Assembly: GCA_017536555.1 (NCBI GenBank)
Contig: JAFXHE010000016.1
Location: 1 to 64,000 of the forward strand
Direction: 5' to 3'
DNA: 64,000 nucleotides
Origin: Alistipes sp.
GTDB taxonomy: Bacteria > Bacteroidota > Bacteroidia > Bacteroidales > Rikenellaceae
This document shows, in pieces, positions 49,351 through 57,586 of this stretch (position 1 is the first letter of the stretch; every line of letters starts with the position of its first letter). Under the pieces are notes generated by a model. The model was not told the origin of the DNA. It was given only the letters and a program-made list of their open reading frames with translations, and did no database searches. The translations under genes were made by a program, and so were the position numbers.

Positions 49351-50694
49351 ATGGAACAGCTAAACATAACCACTACACCTGCGTCGAGTATCACGCTCTA
49401 CGACCTGCAACGCTTGGTGCGTAGCACGCTTGAGAGCCGTTTTGCCGACCCCGTGTGGATTAGTGCCGAAATATCGGAGCTTAAGCTCAATCGCTCGGGA
49501 CACTGCTATCTGAACCTTGTTGAAAAGGGCTCTACGGATGCTACGCCACGTGCCGAGGCGCGTGCCGTCATCTGGAAGTCGAGCTATGACCGTCTGGCGC
49601 GCCTCTTTGAGGATGCCACACATAGCGTCTTATCATCGGGAATACGCGTCTTGGTGCGCGTCATTGTCACCTACCACGAGGTCTATGGCTTCTCGTTGCA
49701 GATTATCGACATCGACCCGAGCTATACGCTTGGCGATATCGAGCGTCGCCGTATGGAGACCATAGCACAGCTCAAGCGCGATGGCGTGTGGGATATGAAC
49801 CGTGCTGTGCCGCTGCCACACCCTGTACTGCGTGTCGCCGTCGTGTCGAGTCCCACTGCTGCGGGCTATCAGGACTTTCTGCGTGAGTTGCAGCGCACCC
49901 CTTACCGCTTTAGTATCACCCTCTTCGAGAGCCTTATGCAGGGCGAGGGTGCCGAGGCGAGTGTCGTGGATGCGCTCACCGCTATTGCTGCGCGCAGTGA
50001 TGAGTTTGATGCTGTCGCCATCCTGCGTGGTGGAGGCTCTACGAGCGACCTCGCACTCTTTGATAGCTACCATATATCGCTCTGCGTGGCACAGATGCCG
50101 TTGCCTGTTATTTCGGGCATCGGTCACGACAAGGATGTCAGCGTCGTCGATATGGTCGCCCACACTATGTGTAAGACCCCTACGGCTGTCGCCGTCTACT
50201 TCGCGGAGCTTGTCGATGCGGAGCTTCTGCTCGTCGACGGCTATGCCCAGCAGTTGCGCGATACTGTCGTTGCGCGCATAGCACAGGAGCGTCTACGTGT
50301 TGAGCGTTCACAGAGCGAGGTCACACGCTCCGTTGTCGTCGCTCTCAACGACCACCGCTACCGCCTCGATAGATGCGAGGAGGGTCTTGCAGAGGCGGCA
50401 CGCCTCAAGATTGAGCGCATACGCCAGCAGCTCGATATGGCTGCCAGCATCGTCGAGGGTCACTCTGTGGAGCGCATCCTGCGCCTCGGCTTCTCCATTG
50501 TGCGCCACGCCAGCGGAAGGGTGCTTCGTGCCTCTGATACCGCTCTTGATGACTATATAGGCATCAAGGTCGCAGATGGTTCACTTACAGCCACCGTGCA
50601 GAGTGTGCTGGCTGTTAACCCCGCGCTTAAGAGTGCGCCCAAAGGTAAGAGAGGCATAAAGGGCAAGACGACAACGAAGAAGTCGGCAGAATAA
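49351..50694 (+). CDS. xseA: Exodeoxyribonuclease VII large subunit
   Basis: 447 residues. The N-terminal OB domain (VWISAEISELKLNRSGHCYL) is followed by the catalytic core with VAVVSSPTAAGYQDFL, DAVAILRGGGSTSDLALFD and PVISGIGHDKDVSVVDMVAH. A long C-terminal coiled coil and a Lys-rich tail follow. With XseB it degrades single-stranded DNA. It lies 25 bases after the TonB-like gene and 70 before xseB. Confidence 0.95.
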   Translation: MEQLNITTTPASSITLYDLQRLVRSTLESRFADPVWISAEISELKLNRSGHCYLNLVEKGSTDATPRAEARAVIWKSSYDRLARLFEDATHSVLSSGIRVLVRVIVTYHEVYGFSLQIIDIDPSYTLGDIERRRMETIAQLKRDGVWDMNRAVPLPHPVLRVAVVSSPTAAGYQDFLRELQRTPYRFSITLFESLMQGEGAEASVVDALTAIAARSDEFDAVAILRGGGSTSDLALFDSYHISLCVAQMPLPVISGIGHDKDVSVVDMVAHTMCKTPTAVAVYFAELVDAELLLVDGYAQQLRDTVVARIAQERLRVERSQSEVTRSVVVALNDHRYRLDRCEEGLAEAARLKIERIRQQLDMAASIVEGHSVERILRLGFSIVRHASGRVLRASDTALDDYIGIKVADGSLTATVQSVLAVNPALKSAPKGKRGIKGKTTTKKSAE

Positions 50695-50764
50695 AACCCC
50701 CAGAATAAGACCGTAATTCAGACAGATAAAAGTAATAACGTATAACGTATAAAATTTATAGACT

Positions 50765-50992
50765 ATGTTTACAGAGGAGTTAGCAGATGATATCATTGCA
50801 GTAGAGAAGTTGACCTATCGTGAGGCTATGACCGAGTTGGAGCAGATTTTGACACGTATGCGCTCTGGAGAGATGGCTGTTGATGAGCTTACGGAGGCGG
50901 TGCGTCGTGCCAAGGAGCTTATCGCCAAGTGCCGAGGTGAGCTTCTCGTTGTGGAGAAGGATGTTGAGGAGCTTATAAGCTCCGATAAGTAG
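50765..50992 (+). CDS. xseB: Exodeoxyribonuclease VII small subunit
   Basis: 75 residues, two helices. LTYREAMTELEQILTRMRSG and ELIAKCRGELL are typical of XseB. It stacks on the XseA coiled coil. The gap before it contains small duplications (CAGAATAARACC twice; ACGTATA twice). The next start is one base after the stop. Confidence 0.92.
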   Translation: MFTEELADDIIAVEKLTYREAMTELEQILTRMRSGEMAVDELTEAVRRAKELIAKCRGELLVVEKDVEELISSDK

Positions 50993-50993
50993 T

Positions 50994-51764
50994 ATGAAGC
51001 GAGTCATACGTTGGTTGCTCAACCACGTGCCACGTCGCTGGTTGCAGCGCATAGCAGGCTGGGCTGTGCCCATTGCTGGTGTGTGGTATGTCGGGCGAGG
51101 CAGGGAGTGCGTCGTGTGTGGTGCTCGTCGCCGTAGGTTTATGCCCTATGGCTATGTACACCTGCGCGAGGATGCATTGTGCCCGTCGTGCCTGTCGTTG
51201 GAGCGTCACCGTATGATATGGCTGTGGATGGGTCGCTCGACGAAGCTCTTCGAGAAGCTGCCCACCGTGCTGCATATAGCCCCCGAGGTCTCGCTTATGC
51301 GCCATCTGCGTAGGCTCTATGGCGACACCCCTCGCTATATCACCGCCGACCTTGAGTCGCCACTTGCGGATATGCACTTCGACGTTGAGTCGATACCACT
51401 TGCCGATGAGAGTGTCGACGTTATTATATGCAACCACCTCTTGGAGCACGTGCGCGACGATAGACGTGCTATGCGTGAGCTGTGGCGTGTGCTGCGCCAC
51501 GGAGGGTGGGGCATAGTGCTTGTGCCCGAGGATAGGTCGCGTGAGCACACCTTCGAGGATGACAGCATAATCGAGCCTTCGGAGCGTACTCGCCTCTTTG
51601 GGCAGTATGACCACCGCAGGGTCTATGGTCGTGACTATGACGAGCGTCTCTGCGAGGCGGGCTTTGCTGTTGAGCGCATCGCTGTTGCCGCGAGCCTCAC
51701 GCCCGAGGAGCGCACGCTCTATGCCATTGGCTCGGATGACCTCGTTGTGGTGCGTAAATTGTAA
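50994..51764 (+). CDS. SAM-dependent methyltransferase with N-terminal zinc-ribbon
   Basis: 256 residues. An N-terminal CVVCG...CPSC pair (about residues 39-64) looks like a treble-clef or zinc ribbon. It is followed by a class I methyltransferase core: VLHIAPEVSLMRHLRRL (motif I), YITADLES, then SVDVIICNHLLEHV and LRHGGWGIVLVPED. The acceptor is not evident. Such enzymes often sit in envelope gene sets; here it is coupled to xseB and precedes the RSH gene. Confidence 0.8.
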   Translation: MKRVIRWLLNHVPRRWLQRIAGWAVPIAGVWYVGRGRECVVCGARRRRFMPYGYVHLREDALCPSCLSLERHRMIWLWMGRSTKLFEKLPTVLHIAPEVSLMRHLRRLYGDTPRYITADLESPLADMHFDVESIPLADESVDVIICNHLLEHVRDDRRAMRELWRVLRHGGWGIVLVPEDRSREHTFEDDSIIEPSERTRLFGQYDHRRVYGRDYDERLCEAGFAVERIAVAASLTPEERTLYAIGSDDLVVVRKL

Positions 51765-51773
51765 TGAAGATGA

Positions 51774-51868
51774 TAGCCTGCAACCACAAAGAATAGGTAG
51801 CCTGTAACCACAAAGAATAGGTAGCCTGTAACCACAAAGAATGGATAGCCTGTAACCACAAAATTTAG
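51774..51868 (+). repeat. 24-bp tandem repeat upstream of the RSH gene
   Basis: TAGCCTGTAACCACAAAGAA plus 4 variable bases occurs four times (51774, 51798, 51822, 51846), ending directly before the start at 51871. It is a tandem array without spacers, so not a CRISPR. Confidence 0.9.
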
Positions 51869-51870
51869 CA

Positions 51871-54087
51871 ATGCAGAGTCTGTTAGATAGATACGAAGGT
51901 CTGCGCAAGATTGTCGCCGACCAATTCTCTCAAACCACGCGCGATATGGTTGACGAGGCACTGCGCTTTGCTGCCGAGCACCTGTCGGGGGCTACGCGCT
52001 ATGATGGAGAGCCTATGCTCGACCACGGTGTCGGCGTGGCACATATCGTTGTCGAGGAGGTGGGCTTGGGACGTAATAGCACCGTTGCCGCCATCATCCA
52101 CGATGTCGTGCGCATCGCCACGCAGCAGCGCAGCGAAAATCTCGATGAGCTTACAGCCACCATACGTCGCAAGTTTGGCGACGAGGTGCTGGGCATAACC
52201 CTCGCGCTGTGCAAGATTTCAGATATACGCCTTAAGGTGTCAAAGGAGCAGGCGTCGGACTTCCGCGATATGATTGTCAGCTACTCGGAGGACCCGCGCG
52301 TGATACTCATCAAGCTCGCCGACCGCCTTGAGGTTATGCGCCACCTCGACATCTTCCCTCGCGATAAGCACCGCGAGAAGAGCTGGGAGAGCCTTAACCT
52401 ATATGCGCAGATAGCACATAAGCTCGGTCTCTATAACATCAAGAGTGAGCTTGAGGACTTGTCGCTGAAGTACCTTGAGCCCGAGGCATACCGCAATATC
52501 GTCCACGAACTCAAGGAGAGCGAGTCGGAGCGTATGGCATTTATCGAAAAGTTCTTGGAGCCTGTGCGCAAGCTGCTCGATGGCGACGGCATAAAGTACC
52601 ATATCAAGAGCCGCACAAAGTCGGTGTACTCCATCTTCCAGAAGATGCGTAAGCAGCGTGTGGGCTTTAAGGGTGTCTTTGACATCTTCGCCCTGCGCAT
52701 CATCATCGACTGCCCGCTTGAGCGCGAGAAGGCGCAGTGCTGGACTGTCTATTCGCACGTCACGAGCCTCTATACGCCCAACCCCGAGCGTATGCGCGAC
52801 TGGATATCTATCCCGAAGTCCAACGGCTACGAGTCGCTGCATACCACCGTTGTCACGGCTGATGGTCGCTGGGTGGAGGTGCAGATACGCACCGAGCGTA
52901 TGGACGAGGTCGCCGAGCGCGGTATCGCCGCCCATTGGCGTTATAAGGGTGTCCAGCAGGGAGGTATGGGTGCCGAGGAGTGGCTGCGCCGTCTGCGCGA
53001 GCTGCTTGAGGACACCACCTCGGAGTCTATCGCACGTCGCTTCGATGCTGGAGCCTCTACGGGCGAGATTTTTGTCTTTACCCCCTCGGGTGATATACGT
53101 AAGCTGCCTGTTGGTGCTACCGTCCTCGACTTCGCCTTCGATATACACACGTCGTTGGGTGCTATCTGCGTAGGTGGCAAGATTGGCGGACGTGTCGTGC
53201 CTATCAAGGAGCAGCTGCACAATGGCGATATATGTGAGGTTCTCACGCGCAAAGACCAGACGCCCAAGGCGGACTGGCTCACTATATGTGTAACGTCGAA
53301 GGCGCGCACGCGCATACGTGCCTACTTGCGTGAGCAGCGACAGAAGTATGCGCGTCTGGGTCGTGAGCAGTTAGAGCGCAAGCTCAAGAACTGGAAGATA
53401 GACATCTCCATAGATGAGGCTGTCGCCTACCTGTGCAAGGAGCTTAAGGTGCGCACGGGCAATGAGATATATGTGCGCATCGCCGACCAGAAGCTCGATA
53501 TTATGCAGGTCAAGGAGATGCTCCAACGCTGGCTCTCTGGCGAGGCGGAGGAGCAGCGCAGGCTTGCCGCTGCCGAGCAGGAGGCGGAGAAGCGTCGCCG
53601 TCAGGAGGAGCGTCAGGAGGTGCCTGTGCGCAGTAGCGATGCCCTTGTCATCGACGAGAATATAAACAACATCGTCTATAAGCTCGCCAAGTGCTGCAAC
53701 CCCATCAAGGGCGACGACATCTTCGGCTTCGTTACCATCAATGCAGGTATCACCATCCACCGCGCCGACTGCCCCAATGCCCGTCGTATGCGTGACCGCT
53801 ACCCCTACCGTGTTATGGAGGCACGCTGGAGGGATGATGCGTCGGGTGCATTTCGTGTTACTGTTGCTGTGTCGGCAGCCGATGTGCCAGGTCTTGTGAC
53901 TACGATAATGGATGTTGCCAGCAAGGAGCTAAAGTTGAGCGTCAGGTCTGTTAACTTTCAGCCGCGTGGCGATGGCTCTGCGTCGTGCCAGATTGCTGTC
54001 GAGGTGCCGAGTGTCGGTGTCGTCGATATGCTGCTGCACTCGCTGCGCCGTATCAAGGGTGTCAAAAACGCCTACCGCCTAAACTAA
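51871..54087 (+). CDS. RelA/SpoT-family (p)ppGpp enzyme with degenerate hydrolase
   Basis: 738 residues: HD domain (about 30-200), synthetase (about 230-360), TGS (about 393-455), helical region, zinc-finger/CC region (KCCNPIKGDD) and ACT (about 665-738). The synthetase is intact (SRTKSVYSIFQKMR, RMRD at 307-310, then NGYESLHTTVV); RMRD is the basic RxKD-like class. In the hydrolase, HD77-78 remains but HDVVED reads HDVVRI and DRLHN reads DRLEV. The usual Glu/Asp and Asn are gone. It is probably a synthetase without hydrolysis. A second, intact RSH is expected elsewhere. Confidence 0.92.
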   Translation: MQSLLDRYEGLRKIVADQFSQTTRDMVDEALRFAAEHLSGATRYDGEPMLDHGVGVAHIVVEEVGLGRNSTVAAIIHDVVRIATQQRSENLDELTATIRRKFGDEVLGITLALCKISDIRLKVSKEQASDFRDMIVSYSEDPRVILIKLADRLEVMRHLDIFPRDKHREKSWESLNLYAQIAHKLGLYNIKSELEDLSLKYLEPEAYRNIVHELKESESERMAFIEKFLEPVRKLLDGDGIKYHIKSRTKSVYSIFQKMRKQRVGFKGVFDIFALRIIIDCPLEREKAQCWTVYSHVTSLYTPNPERMRDWISIPKSNGYESLHTTVVTADGRWVEVQIRTERMDEVAERGIAAHWRYKGVQQGGMGAEEWLRRLRELLEDTTSESIARRFDAGASTGEIFVFTPSGDIRKLPVGATVLDFAFDIHTSLGAICVGGKIGGRVVPIKEQLHNGDICEVLTRKDQTPKADWLTICVTSKARTRIRAYLREQRQKYARLGREQLERKLKNWKIDISIDEAVAYLCKELKVRTGNEIYVRIADQKLDIMQVKEMLQRWLSGEAEEQRRLAAAEQEAEKRRRQEERQEVPVRSSDALVIDENINNIVYKLAKCCNPIKGDDIFGFVTINAGITIHRADCPNARRMRDRYPYRVMEARWRDDASGAFRVTVAVSAADVPGLVTTIMDVASKELKLSVRSVNFQPRGDGSASCQIAVEVPSVGVVDMLLHSLRRIKGVKNAYRLN

Positions 54088-54172
54088 CGGCACCAACTAA
54101 CAACCAACCAACCAACCGCTAACAACCAACTAACCAACCGCTAATAATAAACTACTAACAACCAACTAAATA
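54088..54172 (+). repeat. ACCAACTAACAACC-type repeats before the PAS gene
   Basis: The gap consists of ACCAAC/CTAAC units. CCAACCGCTAA occurs twice (near 54112 and 54133) and AACAACCAACTAA twice. It ends five bases before the PAS gene start. Confidence 0.75.
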
Positions 54173-54177
54173 GTCCT

Positions 54178-54519
54178 ATGAACTTTGAAGAGATTAGTTG
54201 CCCGTGGGGTGACAACCTTAAAACCTGTGCTATCACCGTCTGCGACTGCGACGGCGTGGTGCTCTACCAGAACCGCCGCTCGCGCGAGGTCAATGGCGAT
54301 GTGTGTGGTCGCTCGATGATACCTTGCCACTCGGAGCGTTCTCGCCAGATTATCCAGCGACTGCTCACCAACGGCGAGAATAATGCCTATACCATCCAGA
54401 AGCGCGATTTGCGTAAGCTCATCTACCAGACTCCGTGGTATGAGGGTGACAGTGTTGCAGGTCTTGTAGAGTTCTCGTTGGAGATACCCGCCGAGATGCC
54501 GCACTACGTGCGTGAGTAG
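54178..54519 (+). CDS. Small stand-alone PAS-like protein
   Basis: 113 residues. The pattern TCAITVCDCDGVVLYQNRRS, GRSMIPCHSERSRQIIQRL, YTIQKRDLRKLIYQTPWY and FSLEIPAEMPHYVRE is that of a single PAS domain found as a short protein in gut bacteria. It has two Cys in VCDCDG and one in PCH, which might bind a cofactor. No output domain is present, so any effect must go through a partner. Possibly transcribed with the RSH gene. Confidence 0.75.
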   Translation: MNFEEISCPWGDNLKTCAITVCDCDGVVLYQNRRSREVNGDVCGRSMIPCHSERSRQIIQRLLTNGENNAYTIQKRDLRKLIYQTPWYEGDSVAGLVEFSLEIPAEMPHYVRE

Positions 54520-54583
54520 CCGTCAGTGTAGCTGCGTATAACAAATTTCTGCGGAAAAAAGGTTATTTTTCCAATTTTATTTG

Positions 54584-54591
54584 TACCTTTG
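54584..54591 (+). promoter_or_regulatory. Promoter -7 box of the NagB-PIG-L gene
   Basis: TACCTTTG matches TAnnTTTG; a T-rich stretch lies at the upstream-box distance. The leader would be about 65 bases. Confidence 0.6.
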
Positions 54592-54664
54592 ACAGCTGGG
54601 CGCGCTCTTTGCAATGGTTTATTTTATGCGCTCGCTATGTTTAAGATTGTAAAAAAGTAGAAAT

Positions 54665-56608
54665 ATGGACAGATACCAACTCCCCAAACACGGTGGTCTT
54701 GTTAAGGATGCCCCGAAGGATATCGTGCAGCGTTACGAGAAGATACCTACCCGCGTCTTTGATAGCGAGTACCTCGGTGTGCAGTATGTCGCCGACATCA
54801 TCTGCCGTATGGTCAACCACCACCGCGAGGAGTCGTCGGCACGCGACATCTACGAGGAGGTGCCCCCCTTTGTGCTTGGCATAACCACAGGACGCACGCC
54901 GTTGGGACTATACCGCGAGCTTGTGCGCCGCTACGAGGCGGGTGTTATCAGCTTCTCGAGGGTTGCTGTTGTATCGCTCGATGAGTTCTATCCCATTAAG
55001 GGTAGCGAGCACCAGAGCCGCAACTACCGCATCCACGACGACCTCCTCAAGCATATAGACATCCTCCCCGAGAATATCCATATCCCCGATGGCACAGTGC
55101 CACAGGACGAGATTTCGGAGTACTGCGCCAAGTATGATAAGCTCGCGAGCAACATCGACCTTATGATTATCGGTATGGGTGAGCAGGGGCAGATAGGCTT
55201 CAACGAGCCAGGCTCCTATGCCAAGTCGCACACGCGCCTTGTCGAGCTGTCGCACAACTCGCGTAAGGTGCAGTCGAGTCAGTTCTATGGCTTGGCAAAC
55301 ACCCCCAAGATGGCTATCACAATGGGTATAGGTACCATTATGAGTGCTGACCGCATCGTGCTTATGGCGTGGGGCGAGGAGAAGGCGGAGGCTGTGCATA
55401 ATGTTGTTGAGGGCAGCGTGAACGACCTTGTCCCCGCGAGCAACCTCCAGGCGCACCCTAACGTCGAGGTTGTCATCGACGAGAATGCTGCACAAAACCT
55501 CACGCGCGAGCAGACGCCGTGGCTCGTAGGGCCCTGTGTGTGGACGCCGAAGTTTGTGCGCAAGGCTGTTGTATGGCTCTGTGGCGTTGTTAATAAGCCT
55601 ATATTGAAGCTCACCTACAACGACTATATAGAGAACTCGTTGGGCGAGCTCCTTGAGAAGTATGGCAGCTATGCCAAGATAAATATCGACGTATTCAACG
55701 ACCTGCAACACACCATCACGGGCTGGCCTGGTGGCAAGCCCAATGCCGACGACTCTACGCGTCCTGCACCCTCGTTGCCCTACCCGAAGCGTGCCCTTAT
55801 CTTCTCGCCGCACCCCGACGATGATGTTATCTCTATGGGTGGCACGTTTATACGCCTTGTCGAGCAACACCACGACGTGCACGTCGCCTACCAGACCTCG
55901 GGCAATGTCGCTGTTCACGATGATGTGGTGCTGCAAAATATCGACACTGCGCGCCAGATAGGTCTCGGCGACACCTTTGATGAGGTGTGCGAGCTTATCG
56001 CCTCGAAGCGTCGTGGCGAGCCCGAGCCACGAGCTCTTCTCGACATCAAGGCGGCGATACGTCGTGCCGAGGCGAGTGCTGCTGTGCGCTCGTTTGGTCT
56101 CAACCCCGACACCCACGCCCACTTCCTCAATATGCCCTTCTACGAGACGGGCGGCATCAAAAAGGGGGAGCTTACCGACCGCGATATAGAGATTATCATC
56201 GACCTCCTGCGCGAGGTACGTCCCCACCAGATATATGCTGCTGGCGACCTTATGGATCCGCACGGCACACACCGCGTATGTATGGAGGCACTGTTGCGCG
56301 CCTTGGAGTGTACGCAGGATGACGACTGGCGCGAGGAGTGCCACCTGTGGCTCTATCGTGGTGCGTGGATGGAGTGGAACCTCGGCTTGGTGGATATGGC
56401 TGTGCCGCTCTCGCCTGACGAGATGCTCAAGAAGCGTCACGCCATCTATCGCCACCTCTCGCAGAAGGATATCGTCCCCTTCCCAGGTAGCGACACGCGC
56501 GAGTTCTGGCAGCGTGCCGAGGAGCGCACGCAGAACACGGCGAAACTCTACGATCGTTTGGGTATGGCGGAGTATCAGGCAATAGAGGTCTTTGTAAAGA
56601 TGTTTTAG
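54665..56608 (+). CDS. NagB-like domain fused to PIG-L deacetylase domain
   Basis: 647 residues. Residues about 30-320 are a NagB (sugar-phosphate isomerase/deaminase) fold: GITTGRTPLGLYREL, SLDEFYP and GFNEP. Residues about 375-600 are a PIG-L/LmbE deacetylase with the zinc motif HPDDD (383-387) and DPHGTHR. In NagB the catalytic motif DGHIAFNEP is expected; here it reads QGQIGFNEP, so the ring-opening His and nearby Asp are Gln (174, 176). The deacetylase looks intact. The protein may act on an N-acetylamino sugar phosphate. An intact NagB follows 65 bases later. Confidence 0.85.
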   Translation: MDRYQLPKHGGLVKDAPKDIVQRYEKIPTRVFDSEYLGVQYVADIICRMVNHHREESSARDIYEEVPPFVLGITTGRTPLGLYRELVRRYEAGVISFSRVAVVSLDEFYPIKGSEHQSRNYRIHDDLLKHIDILPENIHIPDGTVPQDEISEYCAKYDKLASNIDLMIIGMGEQGQIGFNEPGSYAKSHTRLVELSHNSRKVQSSQFYGLANTPKMAITMGIGTIMSADRIVLMAWGEEKAEAVHNVVEGSVNDLVPASNLQAHPNVEVVIDENAAQNLTREQTPWLVGPCVWTPKFVRKAVVWLCGVVNKPILKLTYNDYIENSLGELLEKYGSYAKINIDVFNDLQHTITGWPGGKPNADDSTRPAPSLPYPKRALIFSPHPDDDVISMGGTFIRLVEQHHDVHVAYQTSGNVAVHDDVVLQNIDTARQIGLGDTFDEVCELIASKRRGEPEPRALLDIKAAIRRAEASAAVRSFGLNPDTHAHFLNMPFYETGGIKKGELTDRDIEIIIDLLREVRPHQIYAAGDLMDPHGTHRVCMEALLRALECTQDDDWREECHLWLYRGAWMEWNLGLVDMAVPLSPDEMLKKRHAIYRHLSQKDIVPFPGSDTREFWQRAEERTQNTAKLYDRLGMAEYQAIEVFVKMF

Positions 56609-56673
56609 GCGGTGACCACGCGCGGGTATATGCGCGCGCGTGACACGCACACATAAATAAAATTGTACTACTT

Positions 56674-57456
56674 ATGAGAGTTATCATCAGGGATAATGCT
56701 GGCGACGTTGCTCGCTGGACTGCCCGTTATATCGTTGACAGCATCCACCGCAAGGCTGCGGTGAGCGATGCCCCCTTTGTGCTTGGTCTGCCCACAGGGT
56801 CGACACCTCTTGCGACCTACCGTGAGCTTATCGAGATGTATAAGCGTGGCGAGGTGTCGTTCAAGAATGTCATCACCTTCAATATGGATGAGTATGTAGG
56901 CTTGGCGGAGGAGCACCCCGAGAGCTACCACTCGTTTATGTGGAGTAACTTCTTCAGCCACGTAGATATCGACCCTGCCAACGTGCATATCCTCAATGGC
57001 AATGCCGAGGACTTGGCGCGCGAGTGCCGCGAGTATGAGGAGGCTATATCTATGGCGGGAGGCATCGACCTCTTTATGGGCGGTGTTGGCGAGGATGGAC
57101 ATATCGCCTTCAATGAGCCCTTCTCCTCGTTGCAGTCACGTACACGCATCAAGACCCTTACGCCCGACACCATCGCTGTAAACTCTCGTTTCTTTGGTGG
57201 CGACATCTCGCAGGTACCTACGCAGGCACTCACTGTGGGTGTGGCAACCATCCTCTCGGCACGTGTTGTTGTCATCCTTGCCACAGGACGTAAGAAGGCG
57301 CGTGCTCTGCGCCACGCCATCGAGGGCAGCTACAACCACCAGTGGACGCTCTCTGCGCTCCAGACCCACCCCGCAGGCATCATCGTCTGTGATGAGGATG
57401 CTGTCGACGAGCTCCGCGTATCTACATATCGCTATTTTAAGGCTATCGAGGGGTAG
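56674..57456 (+). CDS. nagB: Glucosamine-6-phosphate deaminase
   Basis: 260 residues, normal NagB length. Motifs are complete: [23 protein letters not shown] and [14 protein letters not shown] with the catalytic Asp, His and Glu. The C-terminal [11 protein letters not shown] is usual. It converts glucosamine-6-P to fructose-6-P and ammonia. Adjacent to the NagB-PIG-L fusion, which suggests one aminosugar-breakdown unit. Confidence 0.96.
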   Translation: MRVIIRDNAGDVARWTARYIVDSIHRKAAVSDAPFVLGLPTGSTPLATYRELIEMYKRGEVSFKNVITFNMDEYVGLAEEHPESYHSFMWSNFFSHVDIDPANVHILNGNAEDLARECREYEEAISMAGGIDLFMGGVGEDGHIAFNEPFSSLQSRTRIKTLTPDTIAVNSRFFGGDISQVPTQALTVGVATILSARVVVILATGRKKARALRHAIEGSYNHQWTLSALQTHPAGIIVCDEDAVDELRVSTYRYFKAIEG

Positions 57457-57485
57457 GCTTGTTTGGCTGGATAGGATTGATAGGA

Positions 57486-57528
57486 TAGGGCGAAATAGGA
57501 GAGCATTATCAAATCCTATTCCGCCCTA
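57486..57528. terminator. Bidirectional terminator between nagB and dxs
   Basis: A 15-bp stem (57486-57500 with 57514-57528, one G-U pair) and 13-base loop lie between convergent genes, with AT-rich flanks on the plus side. Confidence 0.8.
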
Positions 57529-57586
57529 ATTTATTCTCTACTGCGCTCCGTCCGCTCTCTGCCGCCCGCGCCCTCTGCCGCCCGCT

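Noticed and set aside
51774-51868. CRISPR array
   Set aside because: The 24-base units are directly adjacent with no spacers, and no cas gene is present.
54665-56608. Two genes joined by a sequencing frameshift
   Set aside because: The frame is continuous with a plausible linker at about residues 320-375, and the same fusion is familiar from other Bacteroidales.
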